The position numbers were made by a program, and so were the translations under genes. From contig OY101122.1 of the NCBI GenBank assembly GCA_956465555.1, positions 1,313,001 to 1,377,000 of the forward strand: 64,000 nt of DNA, in the 5' to 3' direction. The DNA is from Nitzschia sp. pyKryTriq1 (taxonomy: Eukaryota > Bacillariophyta > Bacillariophyceae > Bacillariales > Bacillariaceae). Below are positions 42,430 through 54,348 of the stretch, one piece after another (the first letter of the stretch is position 1; the number at the start of each line of letters is the position of its first letter). The notes under the pieces were generated by a model. The model did not search any database, had not been told where the DNA came from, and was given only the letters and a program-made list of their open reading frames with translations.

Positions 42430-43647
42430 ATGAATCATTCTCTATACCGCCAAGTCAACGACGCGCCTCTCCCTGGTCCCACCGTTTATCGATTAGCATC
42501 CGAACGCCGGTATGGAGAGATTCCGAATCATGTCAAGGATAATCCGCAAGATATTTACTGGGCGGATCGTTACGGTTCCACAGCTCTACACATTCTGTGC
42601 TGCAGTCGGCAAGTGGGAGATGCTTTGTCGCGGGCGATTGACAGTATTTTACAACAAGATTCGACTCTAGTTGGACGACCGAATGAAGCTTCTTGGACTC
42701 CGCTTCATCTGGCGTGTGAAAAGCGTTTGTTGTGGAGAACAAATGTAGCCACGGGGGATCTTGTTCGACGTCTCATTGCGGCATGTCCCCAGGCAGTGTC
42801 GATGCGACTACAAACCGGCTATAAGGCCAAGACTCCCTTTCATATTGCATGTGAAACCAACGCTGTCATTGGGGTTCTAGAAGCGATGCTGCGCGCGGAA
42901 CCATCCTTGGCCTCACAAAGCTATCAGCAGAATGACAAGTCCAATACTTTCAGCAGCAGCAGCAACAACAACAACAAGGGCAGCGAAAATCCTCTAGAAT
43001 TACTCTGGAGTGCTCAACTAAAAGATCAGAGACCAACAAGCCTTGATGAGTCCATGGCAAAGATGGAAGTCTTGCTTCGGGCCTCGTTTCGTGGTACCAT
43101 CATGGATGAAGCTGGAAATGACTACGCAAGAGATCCGTTCCCGATTGCTTGCGCAGTGTGCTCTATCCGATGTCCGCGTGATTATGTGAGCCGGGTTCTG
43201 ACGATCCATAGAGACCAAATATCCACGGCCGATCCCCAAACAGGGTGTCTTCCATTGCATTACGCAATTCTGAGCACCGAAGAAGATGATCGAACGACAG
43301 AGTACAGTTCCTTCTTGATTGAACGGGTTGTCGAGGAGTATCCTGGCGCCGCCTTGGTTCCATTTCGACGGGGAAGCCACGTTCTACCTCTTCATGTTTT
43401 GATTACTGATCGTTGCATGACATGGCACAAGGGTGGAGTGCAACAACTTGCCCTGGCCTCGACAGATGTATTGAAAATGCCCGATCCTCGCAGTCGCTTA
43501 GTACCCGCTTTGGAGAGCGCAGTGCATGCCCACGAGAGCCGACTGCACCTCTCTACTACATACGAATTGTTGCGGCTCGCCCCCGAAGTGGTTTCGCCTG
43601 GATTTTCATCGGCTACGGTAACTACACCCGAGGACCACAGGTCATAA
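42430..43647 (+). CDS. Ankyrin-repeat-like protein
   Basis: Single exon, 405 residues. Ankyrin-like units are visible: YGSTALHILCCSRQVGDALSRAID, ASWTPLHLACEKRLL...LVRRLIAACPQ, KAKTPFHIACETNAVIGVLEAMLR, and TGCLPLHYAIL...VVEEYPGAALVPF, then GSHVLPLHVLIT. Each has the TPLHxA core and second helix, with longer spacers than the 33-residue consensus. A Ser/Asn-rich loop (FSSSSNNNNK) interrupts the array near residue 180. There is no enzyme domain, signal peptide or membrane segment. Proteins of this kind are abundant in diatoms and their partners are unknown. A shard of this gene's 3' part lies about 2 kb downstream, so the locus has been duplicated in part. Confidence 0.85.
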   Translation: MNHSLYRQVNDAPLPGPTVYRLASERRYGEIPNHVKDNPQDIYWADRYGSTALHILCCSRQVGDALSRAIDSILQQDSTLVGRPNEASWTPLHLACEKRLLWRTNVATGDLVRRLIAACPQAVSMRLQTGYKAKTPFHIACETNAVIGVLEAMLRAEPSLASQSYQQNDKSNTFSSSSNNNNKGSENPLELLWSAQLKDQRPTSLDESMAKMEVLLRASFRGTIMDEAGNDYARDPFPIACAVCSIRCPRDYVSRVLTIHRDQISTADPQTGCLPLHYAILSTEEDDRTTEYSSFLIERVVEEYPGAALVPFRRGSHVLPLHVLITDRCMTWHKGGVQQLALASTDVLKMPDPRSRLVPALESAVHAHESRLHLSTTYELLRLAPEVVSPGFSSATVTTPEDHRS

Positions 43648-43934
43648 AAACTATGGACCGCTGATTTTGTCAAACTTTCTCCACAACGGCAGCACAGACG
43701 CCTAAAATTGACAAAATAATGGCATCCACTCGCACCACATAATACTGTACTGAATGCAGAAGTAGAAAAGATTCTTCGTACAAACACACAACCCAAATAG
43801 AAAACATCACATCCGATCATTCATAGTCATCAGCACTCTTCGAACGATGACCGAGCTGAAGGCAAGGCAGAAACACATAAAGTTCTGGTATCTCTCAATT
43901 TTGTCACTTGAGATAATTACCAGTAGGGCGAGTA

Positions 43935-45249
43935 ATGAACATGATGATCCTCACCGGATGCATCGTATTTGCGCTGACGCTTCGTCTCGTCAGCTCCTCC
44001 TCCCACAACAATGATTCAGATGCCCAGCCTCGTGGACAATGCACTATGTACTGTCTATGAATGGTCAACGGCAGGTGACATTGGTGGGCGTGACTACTCT
44101 GGTACTGCAACCCATGGGTCTCCCTCAGGTCATGTGACTGCTTCGATACATCACTTTATGCCGATCCCGATATGCTGAACGATGGTCAACCGATTGGTCG
44201 GCTCATGGGCCAACTTTGGTCTCATGTGACCGCTGCCGACGCTTCGGATGGCAACTTAGATGATGATTCACTCTCTAATGGCTTTTGGAACTTTCACTTT
44301 TTTGCCAATGAAGATGAGGGTGCATCTTTCTGGTGATGTGACCAGGGGCGAGGATGTTCATGTTGGTACCCTCAACAATCCCACATTTAACTCGCTCGAT
44401 GCAACGCTTGCTCTCAATGCCGAACAACTTCGTGGGAGAAATTTGGGTGTCTATTTCCCAACCGCTCTACTGACGACTACGGCGGCCTTCAACTTTCAGT
44501 TCTTTGATCCAGAAGAATCGAATGTCTCGGATTGCATCTCCGCGAGCTTTGGATTTTCCTTTCTATCTGATGCGGGGGGATTCACGAACAATGCGCAACC
44601 AATTATAATATTAGATGGCTCCGGTAAATACTCTGGCCTTGTGGGCACTATTCAGGATACTGTGGAGGAGTTTGTACCTACGGAAAAGCCTGCAGAGGTC
44701 AATTTTTACACCCTTTGTCCTGCTGCTGATCCCAATCCGAGTGTCTACGTGCAGGATGAATGTACTGAGATATATGAATGGTCCACCGAGGGTTCCATCG
44801 GAGATTACAACTTTAGCGGAAGTACCCTTGCAGGACAGGATGATCATATTGGAATCTTCGATACACCCTTCTTCTTTCCACCAAACGTGGAGGATTCTCC
44901 AATGGCTGGCTGTGTCATGGGGGCGTATTTTCTCAACGACAGAGGAGTTGCAGTAGGACAGTGGAACTTTCGTTTCTTCGGATCCACCGAGGATGGCACG
45001 TTGCCTACTGCTTGGCTTTCGGGCAACCTCGGGTTTGGCGGCGAAGGGGCAGAATATCCGGATGTGGTGACCGGAGGATCGGGCGATTGGACAGGCTTTT
45101 TGGACGGATTCGTTCCTCTACCATCAGTTCGGATCCAGAGGTCTTTTTATGGACAATATGTCCCGAAGGGGAAGGCTCTGCTGGAGGAAGGTTCCCGTCA
45201 GAGGCTCCGCCAGGAACAGCAGGTTCAGAGTCACCGTCTTCGAGTATAG
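43935..45249 (+). pseudogene. Broken secreted beta-barrel repeat gene (allene-oxide-cyclase/dirigent-like)
   Basis: The clean frame at 44260-45249 (329 residues) shows two similar blocks. One has LNNPTFNSLDATLAL...FNFQFFDPEES...ILDGSGKYSGLVGTI. The other has YEWSTEGSIGDYNFSGSTLAG...FDTPFFFPPN...GQWNFRFFGSTEDGTLP...VTGGSGDWTGFLDG. The pattern F/Y-x-F-x-F...VTGGSGxFxG resembles the barrel of allene oxide cyclase and dirigent-like proteins. Upstream, a signal peptide (MNMMILTGCIVFALTLRLVSS, at 43935) is followed by a further block copy that runs in changing frames: YEWSTAGDIGGRDYSGT from 44056, then FDTSLYADPDMLNDG and NGFWNFHFFANEDEGA in another frame from about 44140. Intact homology spread over three frames indicates at least three frameshifts, so this is a recent pseudogene or a region of sequencing error. 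Introns do not obviously explain it. Confidence 0.6.
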
Positions 45250-45629
45250 AAGAGGTGGGTAACGGGAGCAGTGGTCCTTTTTTTCGTACAAATGGCAAAT
45301 TGTCCGTCCTCTGGTTTGGAATTCGATGGATCCTCCATATGTTGCTCTAATGTCGCTTTCTAGCTAGAAATTTATTTGATACATTTACAGTCTCATGTTA
45401 TTGAATGTCGACGGGTATTCTATTGCGGGCGGATGGCGCAAAACGAGTGCGAGCCATGAACGGTGGTCTCCTAACAAAAGTAGCGATTCAACAAGGCTTG
45501 ATTGGACATGATCTTGGATCGAAGAAAAGGTAGACTACCCAACACGCAAACAACAAAATATCCTCTTCGAACGATGACAGACAACTGTGCGTGCACCTAT
45601 ATCGAACGGAATCCATCTACTCATATCCG
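45250..45629. other. Gap between barrel pseudogene and ankyrin shard
   Basis: About 380 bp with no gene recognised. The word CTCTTCGAACGATGAC near 45561 also occurs near 43833 downstream of the ankyrin gene, hinting that the duplicated segment is larger than the clearest shard. Confidence 0.45.
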
Positions 45630-45720
45630 GTAGATGCATGGTATGAGGTGGGGTGCAACAACTTGCCCTGGTATCTACAGATACCGGCATCGAGAAGGCC
45701 CGTTCCTCGCAGTCGATTAC
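45630..45720 (+). pseudogene. Fragment of the ankyrin gene 3' part
   Basis: The sequence GGTGGGGTGCAACAACTTGC with following CCTGG, and later CCTCGCAGTCGATTA, matches the ankyrin gene at about 43432-43500 (GGTGGAGTGCAACAACTTGC..., CCTCGCAGTCGCTTA). Translated in the parental frame it reads GGVQQLALVSTDTG against GGVQQLALASTDVL. Only about 90 bp align clearly. This is a decayed partial copy with no coding capacity of its own. Confidence 0.6.
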
Positions 45721-45747
45721 CGCATACGTACTACCATACTAGATAGC

Positions 45748-48700
45748 TTATTGACCACCTTCCATTTTTGTCAAACTGTCCACGATGACTTCAACCTCAG
45801 CCCGCAAGGACTTCAAGGCAGCAATAGCATTCTGGTCGCCACCAGATTCTTCAAGCTTTTTAAGCTTCTCGGATGCCCGATCTCTCATATTCTTGGCCTG
45901 TGTAAGGGGACTCTCAACTTCGCCGCTGTCGGCATAGACTTTGGCACCAAGACTGCCAAGCTTCTCGATCAAACCAAGTTTTTTCAGGCGAACTGCGGCA
46001 TGGAGGATCGATTTTCCATTTCGACCTTCAATGTTGGGATTTAGCTTCAAATCATGGTTCCCCTCGTTGAAACGGGCGATGTTGTCCAGCTGCATAGACA
46101 GTCCTTGTGCCGCATCATGCGATTTGCGACTCACATAATCTTTTTCTAGCCTCACGCGCTGGACTTCTATTGTCAGTTCCCCGGACCTCAGTTCGGGATT
46201 TGTTGCCACGACGGGTATCTCTATGGGGACTGGTTGGTCGTAGTTCGGACAGTCCAGCTCGATATCGTTCAGAGAGATGTCGAACCGGCACAGATTCTGG
46301 TGGTTGCCGCCGTTATCTTTTTCGGTTTTCCGAATATCAACCTCAAAATGGCGCCTCGGTTCCATGGGCATGTGGGAATTGTTCGTGACCTTTACTTTTG
46401 GGATATCGTTTTCTTCGAATACTATGAAGTTTCGAAGCTCCTGCGTCTTTACGTTTGCCTGAATAGCGAGCAATAGAATAAAAGTTGCAATTGTTAGAAA
46501 GAATCGTTTCCAATTTGAGGCAGTTCGGTTCCCACACTTACAAGCGATTCGGTCTTCAGGCCTGCTCGAACTTGAATTCTACCATAAACCATCCACTGCC
46601 CACGTGTCATCGAATCATCCGTCCACCTGAGGTCCATATTCAGTACTCGCAACTCAAAACAACTCAAGTGCTCCAAGGAAAATACCCTCTCCAAATTGAG
46701 CATCGAATTGACGTAGATATTCAAAACTGTTTTCTTTGCCACCAACTCTTCCATACCGTGGACGTCGATTGTCTTAGATGCTGTTGCCTCACTAATCAGC
46801 TTTTTCACTTCGTCGTAGCTCTCACGCAGTCCTTTCTCGATGAAGTCCGCATCGCGGGAAGCTCCACTTTCAAGCACTTGAATAAGCTCCTTGCAGGTTC
46901 TGTTCCTCACTGCATCTTGCAACAGCATCAAAGGCGTGGTCGGAGGAGCAGGAGCTTCCTCCTCATCGGATTCCGTTAGATCAAGCGGAGCATCGTGTCT
47001 TGCAGTTCCATTTGTTGCAGTGCCCCACGGATGTGCAGGAATGATTACAGCTGTTGAAGGCCCGAACGAGATACTACGCTTTCGAGCCAGCGGTTCTCTC
47101 CCAGGAGTATCTGGTTTTGTCTCGATGGCTATTATCTCCCCAACGACTGGTGTGGCAGGCACTGAGGCCACCGAAGGACGCCCTTCAGTGATTCTGGGCA
47201 ACTTTGGAGTGGGCGAGGAAGTCCTCGAGAGCAAGCTCGGGGCCACCAGAGCATTAACACCGGACGGCTGCCTTTGCAACGAGGGAACGGCAGAGGCAGA
47301 CGTCCCCGGTCGGTACTTGCCGGACAACTCGGACCCTCCCGCCCAACCGTCGAGTGAGCCCCCTTGCCACTTCCCATCAAAGGTCCAGTCTTTGTCAACA
47401 CTAGTGTAGACCTCAGAGACACTTTCCGGGTTCTTTAAAACTAAAGATAACCTGGATCGCACTCTCGCGGCATCTTCGTAGAACTTGCAGAGCTCACGAT
47501 GACCTCGAACACGTTGCCGACTAGTCCCGATAATGACAGATTCGACGATTGTTCCTAAACCAGAAAACGGCAAACACATCAGAACCAACCCCGCGACAGA
47601 TCATGCTCGTTGCTTTGGACAATAAAACTCACCTGGTCGGATACGAGAATTGCGTGCCGCCTGACCACTGAACCATATTGATTGAACCTTACACATTTTG
47701 AAAATATCAACCATTTCCGTGACGAAGAAAGCACCAAGAGGCTGAGTGGCGTCGAACGAGTGCTCAAAAATCTCGGATTTTGCAGAAGCCACAGCTTTCA
47801 CCTTTGATTGGGGTATTGTTCGGTTTGTCATCGTCTCTGTGAGGGTCATGGGACGTCGCTTCTGCCCCGGGGATGAGGGCGTTTTGAAACTTGGTGCATT
47901 CTTCCGCCCCAGAGGTTGGAGATCGGGAAGATCATCGCTACTCGCATTATCGTGAACAAAAAAGCCAGCATCGCCATCATGTTCATCCCTGCAGTTTTCA
48001 TTCGAATGGAGTTTCATATTAGTGCCCAATAGCGAGATACTACTATTGTTGCCTTGAGCTGCAAGGGAAGATGGTGTTTTCTTTGGTATCGGTCGGCTTA
48101 GACGAGATAACTCATTACCCACATGTGTCGATGTGGACTCCAGCAAATTCGGCGGAATGCCAGCATCATCCTGTGGCGAAGGCGATTCTCCATGCTCGCG
48201 GTTGGAGGCTTCGACAGGCATGCTCAGGCTTCCTTTCCCCTCCCCACCGTCGTCGACTGGATTCACTGCGTTCGCCGCTTTGGTCTGTTTTGTGATTGAT
48301 GATTCTCGAGTGAAATCGTCAAGTCTCTGCTTTTCGACTGCAATGAACGTCATGCTTTGATCCTGAATGTCCTCACTGTCCGATGCCTTTGCATGACCAG
48401 GTGCAGCTTTCTGGGTGTGCTCACGGTCAGGAGCATTTAGAACGACTTCCTTCGGATTCATGTGAATATTTGGAGGTTCTCGTGGGATTTGAGGCGCAGC
48501 TTCCTCCGCCAACGTTCCACGCGCAGCTCTTTGACGCACCCCCAATAAAGTCCTTATTCCGTGATAGAAGACCGTATCACCCAGCCGACGAACTTTCATC
48601 TCGGGATTATGGAAATTCTTTATCTTGGTGAATTTGGGAATGCATATTGTGATGACCATTTTGGGTTGTGTGGCGTTTTTTTCGTTCACGAGCTTTCTAA

Positions 48701-51700
48701 ATACCGAAGAGGACGTACAAGGAAAATGATCGTCCACTGCAATGATTGCTGCAACAGGATCAGAGACATTCTGCCCCAGCTCTCTAGCAATCAAACCGCT
48801 TGGCGACGAGATTTTAAAGCTGACACCACCACAACCCTCTTGGACATGTTGAAGATGCTCCATGGCGAGGTTTGCAGTGTTGATGAAGGAAATCCCAAGC
48901 ACTTCATGTGCTGGTGTACTTATATCCACCACAATACTCTGCGGGTCACCGAAGAGCAAGTCAAGCATCGTCACTTTCGATATGTACATACCCCAAGCCT
49001 TCACCCTCTTTGTCAAGCTCTCCAGTAACTTGGCATCTCCTTGTGCCTTGAGCTCAAAGAAATCGGGATCCGACGAAATTCGAGCTTTGTATTTAAAACC
49101 GATGAGTTTTGATGGATTCTTCTTCTTCGCATCCCGTCGAAATAGGTCCATGACGTCAGCTTCGAATGTCCTCTTATTAAAAAGAGGCAAGCCATTGAAT
49201 TGCTTTAGAAGCCTAGGTACGAGTAGTGTCACTTCTGAAGTGTCCCCGTTGGGCGATCGGATCTCGGGAGATGATACCATTGAGGGCGATAGAACTTCTG
49301 CTGTCGAAGGTCCATAATACGAGAAATCATCCGTTTCGTTTGATGTTGAAACCAGAGAACGATTCCCCTGTGGCGACGTATACACTACCGGAACGTGATC
49401 CAGCTGAGCATCCAGCTCGGGAGGCACACGAATCTTTGATCCGTCACGGGTCACATGCTCGGAGATGGAGGTCCGCTTGCTTTCCTTGGGATACAAATGC
49501 ATCGGGTATTTCTCACCGTTGCGGCGACGAGGAGAGCTGACAAGCCTCGAATGATCGACGTCACTTAGATCGACTCCGTCAAAGCAAGCCACACGCAGCC
49601 TAAGTGTATCCCTGTCCCCAGCTTTCACCTTTTCCTCCGTGAATTGAGACGTGCCAGAAATTCGGACACCATTGAGAGAGAGAACTACAACAAACCAATC
49701 GCCAGGATTCTTGCCGAAGGCAGCCGCAAGTGGACCGCCCGGATGAAACTCATAGAGCCATCCCACTTGATCTGAAAATTGGAGGCGAGCGCCAATGGTG
49801 CTTCTAGTAGGCATAAGGAATTCCACTTCCACGCTTTTTTCATCACTCAAGATTTTGTTAGCCGCTTCCTGCATTTCTGTGACAGTCTTAGGTGGAGATT
49901 TTGGTAGTGCGGATGTGGGGATGAAGTCGGGTGGTGGATACTCTAGCAGTGTATCATCTGCCGGACGAGCTACATGTGAGGATACTTGTACTCCGCTCAG
50001 CCGATGGTAAAACTCCGTTCCACCCAATTTGCGAAAATTCCATTGGGTACCATGTTTATTGCCCAATATAGATTTGTTGAAGAAACAAAGTGTTATGATA
50101 ATGGTGGCCTTTTCCTTGCGTTGTTGCGCCAATAAGCCCTCCAAATCTCTGGAGCAGCTGAAAGACCCATCACCATTGACCGCAATGATAGCCGCAGCAG
50201 GATTTTTGCAAAGAACTGGTCCCAATTTCTGCGGTATGAAGCCGGAATCCAATAGCTCGAACCAGACTCCTCCGTGGATATCGATGATGTGATCTGGTAA
50301 TACGTGCTGAGTATCGATGAATTTGATTCCAAGATTCTCGTTAGCGGACACCCTGATGTCTAACACAAGGCTATTAGGATCCTTCAGCATCACAATGAGC
50401 TTTCCAATTTTTTTCATATAATCGATCCAAGACGAAGCTTTTTCAAAGAAAAACGAGACTGCGTCTGGGTCCCCTGAAGCATGAAGTTCCATCGCTTTGG
50501 ACTTCCCAAGCATTTTATTGAAAGCCATCGCTTTAAAACTGTCGAATGTGGAGGGAAACAGCTTCCTTGTTTCACTTCGAATTATGGGCATGAAGTGACG
50601 ATTGAATTTAGTGAGACTGATAATTTGTTGACCATCAAAAGGTTTCAGCGGGTGTATTTCCGTCCTGTCACACGCTGTAACAGCTCCCTCCGGCCCATTC
50701 CGCTCGATGGATACGCGGTCCCCCCGGGGGGACGTCTCTTCACTCATGTCAACTGCATGGTTCGGTCGGTTTGCGCTACTCTGGTTCGCTGTCGACGCCT
50801 CTTTTGTGGGATTAGAAGCGACGATACTGCGTCTCGGAATAACCATCGTTAAGTTTGACTGCGTAGGATTAGCAGACAAACGGTCGTCTGACTCTGGTAA
50901 CGGTGCCAAGACGACTGGCTTTCGTTGTTCTCGTGGACTGGGCTCAGGCAGTACTCTTAGCTTCTTGGTCGAGGGAGGAGTCGGATGCGCATCTGCAGTC
51001 CCACCTACTTCCTCTCTGACTTGAACTGAATCTATCGAGGTGGGCCGCTTCAACCCCTTGGAAACCACGGCAGCAGCCATACCAGCAGCATCGCTCTGAG
51101 GGTACAAGTGTAGCGGATATTTCTCTCCATTTCGGCGACGGGGAGGTTTGGCGAGCCGCGAGCGATCGACTCCGCTGAGGTCAATACCGTCATAACAAAT
51201 CAAACTAAGTGTGTAGCAGTCATTGTTCCCCACATTCTCTTTAGCTTTCTTGAAATCGGCAACACTGAAGACTTCGATGTTATTGACGGCACGTAGGACA
51301 ACCCCAATGCTACCGAATTCCTTTCCAAGTGCATTTTCAATAGACCCCCCAGCCTTGAATGAATAGAGCCATCCGACGCCACCAGTTTTCTCGGAAAAGA
51401 ACAGTTGAGCTCCCAGTACGTCCCCGGCTGGCATCAATACTTCTAGTTCCACACTTTTCTCGTCCTCTAAGACATGCACTATTCTCTCTTGAATTTCGCG
51501 TTTGTTTTCAGGTACCGACGTGGGAAGTGCAGAAGCATAGATAAAACGAGGAGGTGCATACTCCAGCCAGCCATCGTCTGCAGCCATGGCAGTTGGCGAA
51601 GGTGACGAAGGTTGACTTTCTGGCGTGCTGTCACTTCTGGAACGGCTGTACAATTTTGATTCAGGCGAGGGGCGCTCTTCATCTCGTAGTCGCCTGATTC

Positions 51701-53687
51701 GCGGCAAAGCGCCAGACCCCCTTGAAAGGTCTGTGTCCTTGTGAAAGCAGAGGGTCAGCCTGACAAAGGTTCTAGCCTTCCTTTTCTCGTCCAAGTATTC
51801 TTGGAGTTTCGAAGGGCTGTAGAACGGTGTGCCATCAGCAGCAATAATTGCAGCCGCAATCTTTGTGACAGTTGGGCCAAACTTTCGCGCTATCATGCCA
51901 GTTTTATCAGTCGCCTCAAACAAGACTGCCCCGACATTCGAGATAAGTTGTTTCTCCGAAAGGTAGTGCTCCCAGTTTCCAAACGAAATACCAAGATGTT
52001 GACCTGGTGGCGCAATTATGTCCACAACCTGACTATGACCATCGTGCATGATACAGCTGAGCTTTGCCATTTTCACGCGGTACGCTACCCACTGTTTCAC
52101 CCTGTTTGTGAGCACATTGATAACCATGGCACCCCCCTTTGCCTCGAAGCTGTACAGGTGTGTTTTGATTGGGTCTATTTGAAGAGAAAAGTCAAAATCA
52201 AGGAGCTTCGATGGATCCTGCTCGTCAATAAATGGATCCATAAGAGAAGATTGGAATTCTTCCTGCGTAAAAGCTAAACCCCCGTTGAGCATTTTCGGCC
52301 TCCGGAGAAATGTTGTTCTGAATATTTTCCTGCGATCGGAAGAATCGAAGCTACCATTCACACTCGGACTTCCACTTGATTGATCTGCGGTAGACTTCTT
52401 CTTTGGGATTGTTGTCGGGCTTCGCTCGACACTGTCGCTGATGGCATCTTCACTAGAAGTCTCCCCAACGTCTCTTCGGACCTCTGTTGATTTTGGAGCC
52501 CTTGCCGACTGTGATGATTTCTCCGTTTGCTGCAAAGATCCAGGCATGGACGCTTTCCGAAGCTCCCTTGCAGGACTGATCGAGGTTTTGCCAGATGTCT
52601 TGGTATCTTCTGCCAGCGATCCTCTCTGCTCTGCTGTCGTCGGACTTTTGGAAGGTGCTCGGACATCGGTAGTTGATCTCGGAGACTTTGCCACCCCTGG
52701 CGAAGATCCCGGCATGGAAGTCTTTCGAAGATCTCTTACTGGGAGTGGAGAAGACGGCCCACCAGATGTCGTATGAAAGACACCAAACTCAGTCGATGGC
52801 AGCAAACCTCCTTGGGTCAGTTGCTCCTGCACGACCCTTTCAGCTGCCTCGGCAGATTCAGCAGCTTGAATATCCAAATCCAATCGACGCATAATATCCT
52901 CCTCCTCGGCCCGCAAGATATCAAGATCTAATCGATGCATCAGCTCTTCTTCTTCTGCAAGACAAGCGGCCCGATCCATACTTCGATTATTCAATACAGA
53001 TGATGATGATTCTTCGAGAGGCCTTGGCGGCGGCTTCTCAGAAGCTTCTTGCTGTCGGCGTTTCTTCTTTTGTCTCCCGTCGTCGTTTTCATTGTCAGAA
53101 AAAGTACCCTGCTCGAGGAGTGATGACTCGGTATCTGCCATGACTTTATCCGTGACGACATTGGCAGGTGAGTGAGGTTTTGAAGAAGGCCGTTCAAGAG
53201 GCGCCGTTTCGGCAGGAGAGTTATCTACTGCTATAGGCGGCGCTTGTTCTTGTTCTTGTTCTTCTACTACCGCTCTGGAAAGGTCTTCCCATGAGGGTTC
53301 CCTGGAAAAGTTGAAAAGTGGCACGGGACCAGCCGCGTCAGTAGCGGGATTATTATTGACTTCCTGAAATACAACGTCATCTTGTGGTGGTGGCGGTAGC
53401 GGTGGAACAACCACGGTGGCAGCAGTACCAGCAGCAATCTGTTTGCCCACGTTATTACTGCTGCTGCTGCTACTAGACGGATCGTGAAATCGACGTTCTG
53501 GGGGAGCGCAGACTTGAATACCAGCAATGGAAATGACAGGCCGAGGTCGTTTTCGGTTCCCACGCGCTCGAGGAGGCACAGGACGTCCTTGATGATGATG
53601 CCTGCCACCACTATCTTTGCTGTTGCTAGTGCCAGTATATTGGCCAGCATTACCATTGTTGTTGTTGTTGCTCGAAGGCCCGCTCAT
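45748..53687 (-). CDS. Giant protein with tandem PDZ-like modules and an ankyrin-like C-terminus
   Basis: Three exons, complement(join(45748..46458, 46542..47554, 47633..53687)), give 2,592 residues; phases 1 and 0 agree. The N-terminal ~430 residues are low-complexity with a duplicated helix (MHRLDLDILRAEEEDIMRRLDLDI). Then come alternating modules. Type A (at about 52340-51760, 50650-49980 and 49230-48510) contains a charged helical part and a segment like VVDIIAPPGQHLGISF...AAAIIAADGTPFYSPSKLQE. Type B (at about 51570-51090 and 49950-49490) contains EVLMPAGDVLGAQLFFSEK...VGWLYSF and ends in RRNGEKYPLHLYP. Both look PDZ-like (LGixF...aiiavdG...), giving A-B-A-B-A. Exon 2 has a low-complexity linker and a helical region. 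Exon 3 ends with an ankyrin-like unit (GKSILHAAVRLKKLGLIEKL) and a coiled coil. There is no signal peptide or membrane span. I do not recognise the family; a cytoplasmic scaffold is the best guess. Confidence 0.85.
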
Positions 53688-54348
53688 TTTCTCTAAGAAG
53701 ACTTGCCGCCACAATTCGACTGGCTACTTGCTCGCACACCGGCAGTTGGAGGTCTTTGGCGATCTCTGCACTCTTCTTCAAGTACAGTGTAAGATGACTG
53801 AATGGATCAGGTGATGCTTATTGAAGCTACTCAAGACGGCAACATTCATTCATTCATTCATTCATTCATTCGTGTTCGAGTGACTGAAAAGCAAAGAAGA
53901 CGACGACTCCTCCTCCTCCTCCACATGTATTTACGGTACCATACAGTTAGTACCGGTACAGTACGATACTCGTACTGCCGGTACACCCTTGAATCACACA
54001 GAGGTCGTTTTTCCCTCGTATTTTGGCTTATTTTCACGCAGACAAGGGTAACCCGGAGCTACGTCACGAGTCCTCTCTCGCCTCAAGACCGAGCGGTCAT
54101 CCTATTAGAACAGAATAGTAGAAGTACGTACTGTTCAACCGTTACATGTTGTATAATAGTAATGACGTACGATGTTGTGTACGTCCGTATATGTTCGACA
54201 AGGTTTGATGACGACTGGCGTATGACGTCATCAGTATGTCCTTCTGTCCTGATCGAGGAAATCACGCGCGGAGCCACGCACACGTTCGAGCAATCCCAGC
54301 CACGAGCGCCCGAGCGAAATTACACGTTCTAGCTTCCCACTTACTGAT
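53688..54348. other. Repeat-bearing upstream region of the giant gene
   Basis: About 660 bp. It contains a TTCA tetranucleotide run (listed separately), CTCCTCCTCCTCCTCC near 53909, and a GTACC block at about 53933-53985 (GTACCATAC, ACCGGTACAGTACG, CCGGTACAC). No gene recognised. Confidence 0.55.
53843..53871. repeat. (CATT)n tetranucleotide microsatellite
   Basis: About seven uninterrupted copies of CATT, about 155 bp upstream of the start codon of the giant gene. Probably length-polymorphic. Confidence 0.95.
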
